Positions 18,109 to 26,320 of a DNA stretch of 64,000 bases are shown here, in pieces; positions within the stretch are counted from its first letter, which is position 1; each line of letters starts with the position of its first letter. Source of the DNA: Deltaproteobacteria bacterium (GTDB taxonomy: Bacteria; Desulfobacterota; DSM-4660; Desulfatiglandales; HGW-15); the NCBI GenBank assembly GCA_019310485.1, contig JAFDEF010000015.1, positions 1 through 64,000 on the forward strand, in the 5' to 3' direction. The position numbers were made by a program, and so were the translations under genes. The notes below the pieces were generated by a model, which was given only the letters and a program-made list of their open reading frames with translations, searched no databases and was not told the origin of the DNA.

Positions 18109-18966
18109 ATGAAAGAAAAAACCACCAGTCTTTTTAAGCTTCATTCTGCAATTCTTCTATTTGGACTGGCTGGGTTATTTGGCAAGTTACTCTCTCTTTC
18201 CCCGTTTATCATCGTTCTTGGCCGTGCTGCATTTGCTGCACTTTCCCTGGGGATAATATTAGGCTTGTCAGGGCATCAGCTGCGAGTGCGCCGATGGGAA
18301 GACTTACCCAGTTTTATTGGTCTGGGCGGCCTTCTTGCACTTCATTGGACGACGTTTTTTCATGCCATTCAGGTGTCGACGGTTGCAATTGGTTTGCTCA
18401 CATATGCCACCTTTCCCGCATTTGTCACCATCATGGAACCTTATTTTTTCAGGGAAAAAGTTTCCCCTGTCGACGTTCTGGCCACTGGCTTGGTGGTGCT
18501 GGGCATTGTGTTGATTGTTCCAAGCTTCGACCTGGTATCAGGCATAACGAGGGGTGCCCTGTGGGGAACCCTCTCCGGATTTTCTTTTGCAATACTGTCA
18601 CTTTTGAACCGCAAATACGTTAAGACTTATTCTTCCTTTGTGATTACCTTCTACCAAAACGCATTCGCAGCTTTGCTTCTTCTACCTTTCTTTTTCATGG
18701 AAACCCAATTACCCCGAGTCAGGGATCTCTTGCTCCTCTTCACCCTGGGAATCTTTTGCACCGCGCTTGCTCATGGACTTTTTGTCAAGGCACTTGAGCA
18801 CCTCCGTGCCCATGTGGCAAGTATCGCTGCATGTATGGAGCCTGTGTATGGAATTATTCTGGCTCTTGTGCTTCTGGGAGAGGTGCCAAAGCCCAGAACA
18901 GTGCTAGGTGGGGCTGTCATTCTGGGAACAGCACTTATGGTGACCGCAAGGCATAAAGGAAGCTAA
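18109..18966 (+). CDS. EamA/DMT-superfamily transporter
   Basis: A 285-residue inner-membrane protein with about ten hydrophobic segments in two repeats, the EamA layout. The first repeat includes LFKLHSAILLFGLAGLFGKL and the second GALWGTLSGFSFAILSLLNR. Each ends with the characteristic VLGIVLIV or LGGAVILGTALMV segment. Members export amino acids, purines or other metabolites. Nothing in the context points to a substrate. It is convergent with the degP-like gene, whose stop lies 45 bases downstream. Confidence 0.85.
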   Translation: MKEKTTSLFKLHSAILLFGLAGLFGKLLSLSPFIIVLGRAAFAALSLGIILGLSGHQLRVRRWEDLPSFIGLGGLLALHWTTFFHAIQVSTVAIGLLTYATFPAFVTIMEPYFFREKVSPVDVLATGLVVLGIVLIVPSFDLVSGITRGALWGTLSGFSFAILSLLNRKYVKTYSSFVITFYQNAFAALLLLPFFFMETQLPRVRDLLLLFTLGIFCTALAHGLFVKALEHLRAHVASIAACMEPVYGIILALVLLGEVPKPRTVLGGAVILGTALMVTARHKGS

Positions 18967-19010
18967 ATAAAGCTCAGGCAAGCATAAGCTTTTCTGCTTT
19001 GCGCTTCAGC

Positions 19011-20462
19011 CTATCCCTCCATTTTCAAGGTCAAATAAAGCGTGGCACCCCTGCGGCTTACAAGGAGTAGGACAGTATCTCCTGGTTTATAACTTCTTAT
19101 TTTTTGCTTAAAAGCCTTGAGATTTGTAATAGGCGCCTGGTCCACTTCCACTATAACGTCACCTGGCCTGAGGCCTGCTCCCGAGGCTGATGACCCGGGT
19201 TCAACTTCGACCACTACCAGGCCTCTTGTTTCCGACAACCCGAAAGTTCTTGCCAGCTCAGGCGTTATCTCCTCAACTCTCATCCCGAGTCTTTGGTTTG
19301 CTTCCTGGGCGGCCTCTTCTTCTGTCTCTTCTTTGAGCTTTCCTATTTTAACCTGGATTTCTTTTCTTTTTCCCCTGCGGATAACTTCAACCACCACTTT
19401 TTTGCCAACAGGAGTTGCTCCCACCAGGTAAGGCAGGTCATTCATTTCTTTGACCTCTCTCCCGTCATAGGTCACAATCACATCACCCCTCTGGATGCCT
19501 GCCTTGTCTGCAGGTCCTCCCGGGGTTATATCCGCAACCAGTGCTCCTTTTGCGCTCGCAAGCCCGAATTTCTTCCTCAGATCAGGAGTGATTTTCTGAA
19601 TCATAACCCCAAGCCAGCCTCTCACAACCTTGCCTTTTTTCAGTTGTGGGAGAAGATCCTTGGCAATGTTGACGGGAATGGCAAAACCAATGCCAATGCT
19701 CCCCCCGCTCTGTGAGTAAATTGCAGTGTTGATACCTATCACCCTGCCCTCTGTGTCGAGTAAAGGCCCGCCGCTGTTGCCCGGATTGATCGAGGCATCG
19801 GTCTGGATAAAATTATCGTAGGAACCTGCGCCAATGTGCCTGTATTTAGCGCTCACAATGCCTGCTGTAACTGTATTTCCAAGGCCGAAAGGGTTTCCAA
19901 TTGCTATGACCCAATCGCCCACTTCCAGTTTTTCCGAGTCACCAAGAGGCAGGGGTTTGAAAGGGGTCCCGGAGTCGATTTTGATCAGGGCTAAATCGCT
20001 TTTCGAGTCCCGGCCAATGACTTTGGCCTTAAACTCTCTTCCATCCGCAAGCTTGACCTTGATCTCGTTCGCCTTTTCAACCACGTGATTGTTGGTTAAT
20101 ATGAATCCTTGCTCGTCGATTATGAAACCTGTTCCAAGGCTCTGTTGCTTGAAATTTCGCGGAACCTGGTTTCCAAAAAAACGCTCAAAAAAGTCCCTAA
20201 AAGGATCATCTTGCCCGAAAGGCAACACTAATTGTCCCCTCCCCTTCACTACCTTCACTGTGCTGATGTTAACCACCGAGGGACTGGCCTGTTTGGCAAG
20301 TTGAGCAAATGAAGCAGGGGGTCCTGCCTGAGCTGCGCAGAAGGCTCCAGTGGCGCAAGGGAATAAGCTCAAAGCTCCCACAATAAGAAAAATGGCAACC
20401 ACAAAATATAACTTTACCCCCGGTTTCACCTTGTTTTTGCAAAAGATTTTCTCATGCTTCAT
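19011..20462 (-). CDS. degP: Periplasmic Do/Deg serine protease
   Basis: A 483-residue HtrA-family protease with an N-terminal hydrophobic signal (KLYFVVAIFLIVGALSLFP) for export to the periplasm. The catalytic triad is visible: His in TNNHVVEKANE, Asp in SKSDLALIKI and Ser in NPGNSGGPLLD. Two PDZ domains follow (VVRGWLGVMIQ... and RLGMRVEEITPEL...). The length and two PDZ domains match DegP/DegQ, which degrade or chaperone misfolded envelope proteins. A 7-bp inverted repeat lies about 90 bases upstream of the start. Monocistronic as far as I can see. Confidence 0.93.
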   Translation of the reverse strand: MKHEKIFCKNKVKPGVKLYFVVAIFLIVGALSLFPCATGAFCAAQAGPPASFAQLAKQASPSVVNISTVKVVKGRGQLVLPFGQDDPFRDFFERFFGNQVPRNFKQQSLGTGFIIDEQGFILTNNHVVEKANEIKVKLADGREFKAKVIGRDSKSDLALIKIDSGTPFKPLPLGDSEKLEVGDWVIAIGNPFGLGNTVTAGIVSAKYRHIGAGSYDNFIQTDASINPGNSGGPLLDTEGRVIGINTAIYSQSGGSIGIGFAIPVNIAKDLLPQLKKGKVVRGWLGVMIQKITPDLRKKFGLASAKGALVADITPGGPADKAGIQRGDVIVTYDGREVKEMNDLPYLVGATPVGKKVVVEVIRRGKRKEIQVKIGKLKEETEEEAAQEANQRLGMRVEEITPELARTFGLSETRGLVVVEVEPGSSASGAGLRPGDVIVEVDQAPITNLKAFKQKIRSYKPGDTVLLLVSRRGATLYLTLKMEG

Positions 20463-20553
20463 AAAAAATCCTAACCTTTCCAGTATTTCTTTTTAAAGGA
20501 TTGACGAAGGAGAAGCTCCAAATATCGTGAGGCTTGCACTTCCAACCTTATTT

Positions 20554-20575
20554 CCTGAAAAGTCATTATTTCAGG
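20554..20575. promoter_or_regulatory. Inverted repeat CCTGAAA-N8-TTTCAGG upstream of degP
   Basis: CCTGAAA at 20554-20560 is an exact inverted match to TTTCAGG at 20569-20575, with an 8-base spacer AGTCATTA. It lies about 92 bases upstream of the degP-like start on the minus strand, a reasonable place for an operator of a stress-response regulator. No T-tract follows on either strand, so it is not a terminator. No regulator is identified. Confidence 0.4.
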
Positions 20576-20698
20576 ATAAAGAGGCTATTTCAAGCTTCAA
20601 TCTTGCCCTCTCCCCGAAAATCGTTTCAAAACCTTGGAGCATATGGGAATTCAGTTAGTCGCTGATGCCTTGTGTTCATTCAAGAGAAGACAATGTTT

Positions 20699-20729
20699 TG
20701 AAAAAGCGAAAAGCCACCAAAAGTGGCTT
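20699..20729 (-). terminator. Rho-independent terminator of tRNA-Leu
   Basis: On the minus strand AAGCCAC and GTGGCTT form a perfect 7-bp stem around a TTTTG loop, followed by TTCGCTTTTTC. It lies about 64 bases downstream of the tRNA 3' end, so it probably ends that transcript. Confidence 0.65.
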
Positions 20730-20792
20730 ATTGAATCTGCGGGGTATCAAAGCGGATTCGAATGCTAAGTGTAACAAATTAAAGTCTGACCC

Positions 20793-20879
20793 TGGTGCCG
20801 AAGGGGGGACTCGAACCCCCACAGGCATTCGCCCACTAGACCCTGAACCTAGCGCGTCTACCAGTTCCGCCACTTCGGC
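20793..20879 (-). tRNA. tRNA-Leu (anticodon CAG)
   Basis: The minus strand folds into an 87-base leucine tRNA with encoded CCA. The acceptor stem is GCCGAAG with CTTCGGC. The D arm carries the class II GGTAGACGC sequence, and the anticodon stem CTAGG/TCTAG encloses loop TTCAGGG with anticodon CAG. A long variable arm (class II) follows, then a T arm with GGTTCGAGTCC. The discriminator is A. It reads CUG codons. The gene appears to stand alone with its own promoter and terminator. Confidence 0.95.
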
Positions 20880-20910
20880 ACGATAATGGGAGTTGATATT
20901 TTTGATTAAA

Positions 20911-20939
20911 TATTTATATTATCAACAAATTTGTGTCAA
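20911..20939 (-). promoter_or_regulatory. Sigma-70-type promoter of tRNA-Leu
   Basis: On the minus strand a perfect -35 TTGACA (20939-20934) precedes an AT-rich stretch containing TATAAA (20918-20913, 15-base spacer) or TAAATA (17-base spacer). The expected transcription start is about 25-30 bases before the tRNA 5' end at 20879. Confidence 0.6.
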
Positions 20940-21025
20940 CTACATAATTAAAACGCGATCAGCCTGACTGGCTGTCTCTTGTTTTTCCTGGCATAAATCT
21001 TCATCGAGGAAAGCACGGCTTATTG

Positions 21026-21967
21026 ATGGATGTTATTCGTGATCTGGATTCGCTGCAAGAACCGCTTCGCAATCCTGTGCTGACCATAGGCAACTTTGAC
21101 GGGGTACACAGAGGCCACTTAGCGCTTTTTGAAAAAGTCAAGCAAAGGGCCAAGGCCATCGGGGGGCAGTCCGCGGTTATGACATTTGAACCCCACCCTA
21201 CGAAAGTGATGAACTTCGGGAAAGGGCCCCCTCTCATCACTCCTGTTAATCAGAAGCTGGATCTAATAAAGAAAGCGGGGATCGAAGTAATTTTTTGCCT
21301 TCCTTTTACACGTCAATTTGCCGCCATTTCTGCAGAGGATTTTGTCAGGAAGATCCTTGTTCAAAAAATTGGTATTAAGGAAATTGTCGTTGGCTACGAC
21401 TACACCTTTGGGCACAACCGCGAAGGGAACATTTCGTTCTTGAAGAAAAGGGGCGCTGAGCTGGGCTTTGTTGTTCATATTGTTGAGCCCGTCCATATTG
21501 ATAACAAGCTGGTGTCAAGCACTTCCATCAGAAAGCTTGTGCAGGAAGGAAATCTTGAGGAGGCAAAAAAATACCTCGGAAGGGACTACCAGATTCAGGG
21601 GACAGTGGTAAAGGGTCAAAGCAGGGGCGTAAAACTGCTCGGTTTTCCCACCGCCAATCTGAAATTGATTGATGAACTGTTTCCAAAACGCGGCGTATAC
21701 GCCGTAACCGTCCTGATTGACGGCAAAAAGTATCAGGGGGTCACAAATATAGGCCACAATCCCACATTCGGGAGTAACGCATTGTCGCTTGAAACCCATG
21801 TGCTTGATTTCAATAAAAATATTCTTGGAAAAACTATAAAAGTGAATTTTGTTCAAAGATTGAGGGATGAGAAATCTTTTCAAAGTGCTGAAGCACTCTC
21901 CAGGCAGATTGCCAAGGATGTTGAAGAGGCGAGAAAAATCCTGAAGCAGCGCAAAAATAGCCAGTAG
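21026..21967 (+). CDS. ribF: Bifunctional riboflavin kinase / FAD synthetase
   Basis: A 313-residue RibF converting riboflavin to FMN and then to FAD in the cytoplasm. The N-terminal nucleotidyltransferase domain shows VLTIGNFDGVHRGHLALF (HxGH-type motif) and VSSTSIRKLVQEG. The C-terminal flavokinase domain shows GVKLLGFPTANLKL and GVTNIGHNPTFG. The length is normal. ATG at 21026 is used; a TTG one codon upstream is possible. It lies next to the Rnf operon, whose RnfC, RnfD and RnfG subunits need FMN, but it appears to have a separate transcript since a promoter precedes rnfC. Confidence 0.93.
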   Translation: MDVIRDLDSLQEPLRNPVLTIGNFDGVHRGHLALFEKVKQRAKAIGGQSAVMTFEPHPTKVMNFGKGPPLITPVNQKLDLIKKAGIEVIFCLPFTRQFAAISAEDFVRKILVQKIGIKEIVVGYDYTFGHNREGNISFLKKRGAELGFVVHIVEPVHIDNKLVSSTSIRKLVQEGNLEEAKKYLGRDYQIQGTVVKGQSRGVKLLGFPTANLKLIDELFPKRGVYAVTVLIDGKKYQGVTNIGHNPTFGSNALSLETHVLDFNKNILGKTIKVNFVQRLRDEKSFQSAEALSRQIAKDVEEARKILKQRKNSQ

Positions 21968-22086
21968 AAATGGCCACATCCAATTTGATGCAAATTGCTT
22001 TCTTCCTGATAAGGAAAGTCCCCCGCACCTGATCCGGGCTGGTGCTCCTGCCGCACAAATACTTAAATACTTGCTCAAAAAATTGC

Positions 22087-22115
22087 TGGACATTTAGGAG
22101 CGATTTTCCTATAAA
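22087..22115 (+). promoter_or_regulatory. Sigma-70-type promoter upstream of rnfC
   Basis: TGGACA (22087-22092) and TATAAA (22110-22115) are each one mismatch from consensus with the ideal 17-base spacer. The predicted start of transcription is near 22122, about 60 bases before the rnfC ATG. It would drive the rnfCDGEAB-apbE operon. Confidence 0.6.
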
Positions 22116-22184
22116 TTCCAGATTGTGCTGATTGCTGCACCTAAGCCCATTTGAATTGAGCGACTCTCAAGTTTGCCTGGGACT

Positions 22185-23513
22185 ATGAACAAAGGATTGC
22201 TGACTTTTCCAAAAGGCGGCGTTCATCCGCCGGAATCAAAAGAACTGACAGAGCATTTGCCTGTAGAAGCAGTGCCTGTTCCCTCGCAAGTGGATATTCT
22301 GCTAACCCAGCACTTCGGGGCGCCTTGCGAGCCCGTGGTGAAAAAGAAGGACCAGGTTGCCGAAGGAGATCGCATTGGCGATGTGGAAGCAGGGCTGGGG
22401 GCAAGCGTGCACGCTAGCGTTAGCGGGAAAGTCAAGAACATAGGCTTTGCTGCCCACCCCATAACTGTCAGGGCACCTTGCATCACCATAGAAACAGACA
22501 CTGAGGCTCCTCCCCGCAAGTTTGAACCTTGCGAGTGGTCCAGCCTTTCAAAAGAAGGGCTCCTTGCCAAAATCAAGAAAGCAGGAATAGTAGGTATTGG
22601 GGGCGCGGGATTTCCCACGCATGTGAAACTGTCTCCTCCTCCGGAAGCAAAAGTAGACACCCTGATAATTAACGGAGCTGAATGTGAGCCTTACCTTACC
22701 ACGGACCATCGTCTCATGCTGGAGCATGCGGAGGAAATCATTGAGGGCGCAAAGATTATCCTTACCATTCTTGGCATCAAGCAGGCCCATATTGGCATTG
22801 AGGTTAACAAGGCTGATGCCATTGAGGCAATGATGGAGGCTGTTTCAAAAGCTTCCCTGAACGGTTTTGATGTCAAAGTGGCGCCCCTTAAAGTCAAGTA
22901 TCCACAGGGATCTGAGAAACAACTCATTCAGAGCATAACCGGACGCAAAGTTCCCGGATTCGGCCTGCCCTTTGATGTGGGAGTCATCGTTCAAAACGCT
23001 GGAACCACGAAGGCTATTTATGATGCAGTGGTTCTTGACAAACCCTTGTATGAAAAAGTGATAACCGTGTCCGGGAAAGGGATCAAGAGGCCTGCCAACT
23101 TGCTTGTCAGGATTGGTACAAGAGTTTCCGATATTGTATCCTTCCTAGGCGGGATAAACGAGGACCTGGCAAAAGTAGTGCTGGGCGGGCCCATGATGGG
23201 TTTTGCGGTTCCCAGCCTGGATGTGCCGGTCATCAAGACCACTTCTGGGATCCTATTCTTGACCCAAGATGAAATTGACACGAGCCCTCACGGGCAGTGC
23301 ATTCGGTGCGGGTGGTGCCTTGAGGCCTGCCCTATGGGCCTTTCTCCAAATGAAATAGGCATATACGTTGAAGGAGGACAGGCTGAAAATACGGCCCAAT
23401 TCGGGGTATTTGAGTGTTTCGAGTGCGGCTGCTGCGCCTATGTCTGCCCTGCCAAGAGGCCTCTGGTACAGTTTATTCGGCTGGCAAAAATGAAGGCAAA
23501 GAAAAGCATGTGA
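22185..23513 (+). CDS. rnfC: Rnf complex subunit C (NADH/FMN and FeS subunit)
   Basis: A 442-residue RnfC, the peripheral subunit that handles NAD(H) with FMN and two [4Fe-4S] clusters. The NADH/FMN-binding region has VGIGGAGFPTHVKLSPP near residue 136 and NGAECEPYLTTDHRLM. The C-terminal clusters are QCIRCGWCLEACPMG (about 370) and CFECGCCAYVCPAKRP (about 411). I use the ATG at 22185 (NKGLLTFPKGGVHPPESK); a TTG at 22173 is in frame. It is the first gene of the rnfCDGEAB order seen in many anaerobes. Length is typical of short RnfC proteins without the alanine-rich tail. Confidence 0.94.
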   Translation: MNKGLLTFPKGGVHPPESKELTEHLPVEAVPVPSQVDILLTQHFGAPCEPVVKKKDQVAEGDRIGDVEAGLGASVHASVSGKVKNIGFAAHPITVRAPCITIETDTEAPPRKFEPCEWSSLSKEGLLAKIKKAGIVGIGGAGFPTHVKLSPPPEAKVDTLIINGAECEPYLTTDHRLMLEHAEEIIEGAKIILTILGIKQAHIGIEVNKADAIEAMMEAVSKASLNGFDVKVAPLKVKYPQGSEKQLIQSITGRKVPGFGLPFDVGVIVQNAGTTKAIYDAVVLDKPLYEKVITVSGKGIKRPANLLVRIGTRVSDIVSFLGGINEDLAKVVLGGPMMGFAVPSLDVPVIKTTSGILFLTQDEIDTSPHGQCIRCGWCLEACPMGLSPNEIGIYVEGGQAENTAQFGVFECFECGCCAYVCPAKRPLVQFIRLAKMKAKKSM

Positions 23514-23617
23514 TCTTACTTTATGGCTAGAACGGAATGTAGGTTTAGGCATCGAAATTAGAAGCGAACAGGAGGCGTAAGAAGGCCATCGAAGATCAGG
23601 CAAAAGAAAACCAGGCT

Positions 23618-24643
23618 ATGGCACCGGAACCCTCCATTCTGGCAGTCTCCGTGTCCCCGCACATCAGGAGCGGAGAATCTGTTGAGAAAATAATGTGGAC
23701 GGTCGTTGCCTGCTTGCTGCCCCCCCTCATCCTGTCTATTTTCATTTTCGGCTTTCAAACCCTGATTATCACCCTGATCAGCGTTGCAAGCTGTGTTGTA
23801 GTGGAAGCCGTTTCTCAAAAGCTCTTGCACCGCCCAATTACAATCAAAGATGGCAGCGCAGTGATCACAGGACTTTTGCTCGCCTACATTATTCCGCCCG
23901 GTGTCCCATACTGGATGCCGATCCTGGGTTCTGTAATGGCCATTTATGTAGCCAAGCATCTTCTCGGCGGCATTGGATTCAATTTTTTCAACCCCGCTCT
24001 TATTGGTCGCGCTTTCCTGGTCGCCACTTTTCCCGTTGCCATGACATCTGCCTGGCTTCCTCCCATTCGCCATGCGTCCATCTTCAAGTACATGGGAGGT
24101 GGGGTGGATGCTGTGTCAACCGCTACACCACTCTATGTTCTCAAACATTACGGACTTGGAGCCGTAATAGAAAAGTTTGGCTCTATAAGTACAATATATG
24201 GAAATTTCTTCATCGGCTGGAGGCCGGGCTGCATTGGCGAGACTTCTGCCCTGCTTCTCCTTCTTGGAGGCCTTTTTCTGCTCTACAAGAAATATATCAC
24301 CTGGCACATACCCGTCTCCATGATCGGGACCATCGCCCTTCTCACGTGGGCATTTGGTGGAGAAAGAGCTTTTGGCGGAGACCCGCTTCTGGCTATTCTC
24401 TCAGGCGGCGTAATAATTGGCGCTTTTTTTATGGCCACGGACTATGTTACATCCCCGTCCCAGCCTACTGCAAAGCTGATATTCGGAGTATGTATTGGGG
24501 CATTAACGGTTTTGATCAGATTGAAAGGCGGGTACCCAGAGGGAGTATGCTATGCGATTCTTTTGATGAATCCGCTGACACCTGCTTTTGAACTGTGGTT
24601 TAAACCCAAGCGTTTCGCTGCACAAAAAGGTGCGCTTAAATGA
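23618..24643 (+). CDS. rnfD: Rnf complex subunit D (membrane, FMN-binding)
   Basis: A 341-residue multi-pass inner-membrane subunit homologous to NqrB. It begins SILAVSVSPHIRSGESVEKIM, typical of RnfD. The covalent flavinylation site is probably STATPL near residue 166, in the position of the S(T/G)AT motif modified by ApbE. Several hydrophobic helices follow. The strongest ribosome-binding site (AGGAGG) is unusually far, about 40 bases before the ATG, so the true start may be a non-standard codon upstream. It overlaps rnfG by 4 bases. Confidence 0.92.
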   Translation: MAPEPSILAVSVSPHIRSGESVEKIMWTVVACLLPPLILSIFIFGFQTLIITLISVASCVVVEAVSQKLLHRPITIKDGSAVITGLLLAYIIPPGVPYWMPILGSVMAIYVAKHLLGGIGFNFFNPALIGRAFLVATFPVAMTSAWLPPIRHASIFKYMGGGVDAVSTATPLYVLKHYGLGAVIEKFGSISTIYGNFFIGWRPGCIGETSALLLLLGGLFLLYKKYITWHIPVSMIGTIALLTWAFGGERAFGGDPLLAILSGGVIIGAFFMATDYVTSPSQPTAKLIFGVCIGALTVLIRLKGGYPEGVCYAILLMNPLTPAFELWFKPKRFAAQKGALK

Positions 24644-25554
24644 GAGAAATTCTGAGAATCACTATTGGCCTGACGGTTTCTTGTCTGATCGCCGCGCTCG
24701 TGATGGGAGCGGTGTTCACCATTACCGACAAGGCGAAAAAGCACAACGAGTACATGAACGTGCAGCAAACCATGCTCGGTCTTCTCGGGTATTCCAAATC
24801 ACATCCTGCACCATCCGAGCTGAAGTTTGAGACTATTTACAGATACATTGTGGCTGAAGGCCAAACCCGCTACCTGGGCTACCTGGTGCCTGTCAAAAAG
24901 AATGGAAAAGAAAATTACGCATTCTTGCTGCTTGATTTAGAAGGTAAACTCAAGAAGCTTTATAGTGTCGATATGAGGCCGGAGGCGGCCATCGAGGCAT
25001 CAGAGAGAGAAAAAGCGCTTCATGAGATTCTAAAGCCACCAAGAAAATTTAACTATGCGGATTCATTTATTATAGCAGTGCTGGGCCGGCAACGCGTGGC
25101 ATACCTTATCCCAGGGGAATTTCCCGGCTTCAAGACTTTTGTAAGAGTTATGCTTGCGCTTGATCCATCCTTCACCATTAAGGGACTTGAAATAATGGAA
25201 CAAGAAGAAGATCCGGGCCTTGGTGGAGAAATTGTCCAGGAATATTTCAAGAACCAGTTTGTAGATAAACCCTTTAAGAAGATTGCATCACTGAAAGTAA
25301 TAAAAAAGCCGCTTCCAAGCGAATACAGGAAGTATCTTGAAAGGAAGAAATGGAAGAAGGGCATGTTTACGCGGGAACAAATTGAGGAGATCCGCAAGAA
25401 ATACCGGAGCGCGGATATCTATGCCCTAACAGGAGCTACTATTTCAAGCAGGGCCGTGACCAATGGTGTGAAGAACATGGTCAAGAAATTTGCTTACAGA
25501 GAAAAGATGCTTGAACGAGTAATTGCCGAAGAAAACATTCAGGCTGCGTTCTAA
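24640..25554 (+). CDS. rnfG: Rnf complex subunit G (covalent FMN)
   Basis: A 304-residue protein with one N-terminal membrane segment (ILRITIGLTVSCLIAALVMG) and a large extracytoplasmic domain. The conserved flavinylation site LTGATISSRAV near residues 262-272 has the threonine to which ApbE attaches FMN. It is somewhat longer than Escherichia RsxG (about 206) because of an insert in the middle. It overlaps rnfD (ATGA), indicating translational coupling, and 139 bases separate it from rnfE. Confidence 0.93.
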   Translation: MREILRITIGLTVSCLIAALVMGAVFTITDKAKKHNEYMNVQQTMLGLLGYSKSHPAPSELKFETIYRYIVAEGQTRYLGYLVPVKKNGKENYAFLLLDLEGKLKKLYSVDMRPEAAIEASEREKALHEILKPPRKFNYADSFIIAVLGRQRVAYLIPGEFPGFKTFVRVMLALDPSFTIKGLEIMEQEEDPGLGGEIVQEYFKNQFVDKPFKKIASLKVIKKPLPSEYRKYLERKKWKKGMFTREQIEEIRKKYRSADIYALTGATISSRAVTNGVKNMVKKFAYREKMLERVIAEENIQAAF

Positions 25555-25693
25555 GAAATTTTGTGCGGCTTTTTCCGAGTGGCGGGAAGCTGGTTTTTAA
25601 ACTGGAGTGAAACGATAACAAGCTACGCATTTCACAAGGCAGAAATTGTGAAGAATAGCTTTTTGTGGATGAAAACTTAGGAGGGATGAAAGC

Positions 25694-26314
25694 TTGGCAA
25701 CTACAAAGACCCCCTCTCGCCTGGTCTTAAACGGGCTGTTAAACGAAAATCCGATTTTTCGCCTCGCGCTTTCAATGTGCCCGGCTGTCGGTATCAGCAC
25801 CACTGTTATGAACGGGCTGATGCTGGGCACCGCAGTGCTTTTTGTACAGGTCTGCTCCAGTTGCACAATTGCCGCTATCAAAAACTACATTCATCCCCGG
25901 ATTCGCATCCCCACCTATACCCTGACCATTGCAACATGGGTAACGGTAATTGACCTGGTGCTTTCCGCATACGCTCCCGAAGCATATAAGGCGATGGGAA
26001 TCTTTATCAAATTGATAGTAGCCTTTGCTATTATTACCATGCGCCTTGAGGTATTTGCCTGCAAAAACACGGTAGCCATGTCTTTCTGGGATGGCTTGGG
26101 GATGGGACTTGGTTTTATGTTCGGCATGGTTACGCTTGGTTTCATCCGTGAACTTCTTGGGATGGGAACCCTTCTCGGACATAATGTACTGGGGTTTCGC
26201 CCGCTTCTGTTCTTTGCGCTTCCGCTCGCCGGGTTTTTTTGTGTGGGTTTTATGATGGCAATCTTTAATTACGTGGAGCTCGTTTTTAACAGGAGAAAGA
26301 AAAGGAGAGGCTGA
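25694..26314 (+). CDS. rnfE: Rnf complex subunit E (membrane)
   Basis: A 206-residue RnfE/NqrD-type integral membrane protein with about six helices. It shows the family elements ENPIFRLALSMCPAVG and LEVFACKNTVAMSFWDGLGMGLGF, whose cysteine lies in the membrane-embedded [2Fe-2S] site shared by RnfA and RnfE. TTG start at 25694, selected for GGAGGG eight bases upstream. It precedes rnfA by 6 bases. Confidence 0.93.
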   Translation: MATTKTPSRLVLNGLLNENPIFRLALSMCPAVGISTTVMNGLMLGTAVLFVQVCSSCTIAAIKNYIHPRIRIPTYTLTIATWVTVIDLVLSAYAPEAYKAMGIFIKLIVAFAIITMRLEVFACKNTVAMSFWDGLGMGLGFMFGMVTLGFIRELLGMGTLLGHNVLGFRPLLFFALPLAGFFCVGFMMAIFNYVELVFNRRKKRRG

Positions 26315-26320
26315 GAGACA

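Larger units (their letters stand above)
20463..20792. other. Intergenic region between degP-like gene and tRNA-Leu
   Basis: This stretch holds the presumed degP promoter region, an inverted repeat at 20554-20575 and the tRNA terminator (both listed). I see no protein gene in it. Confidence 0.6.
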
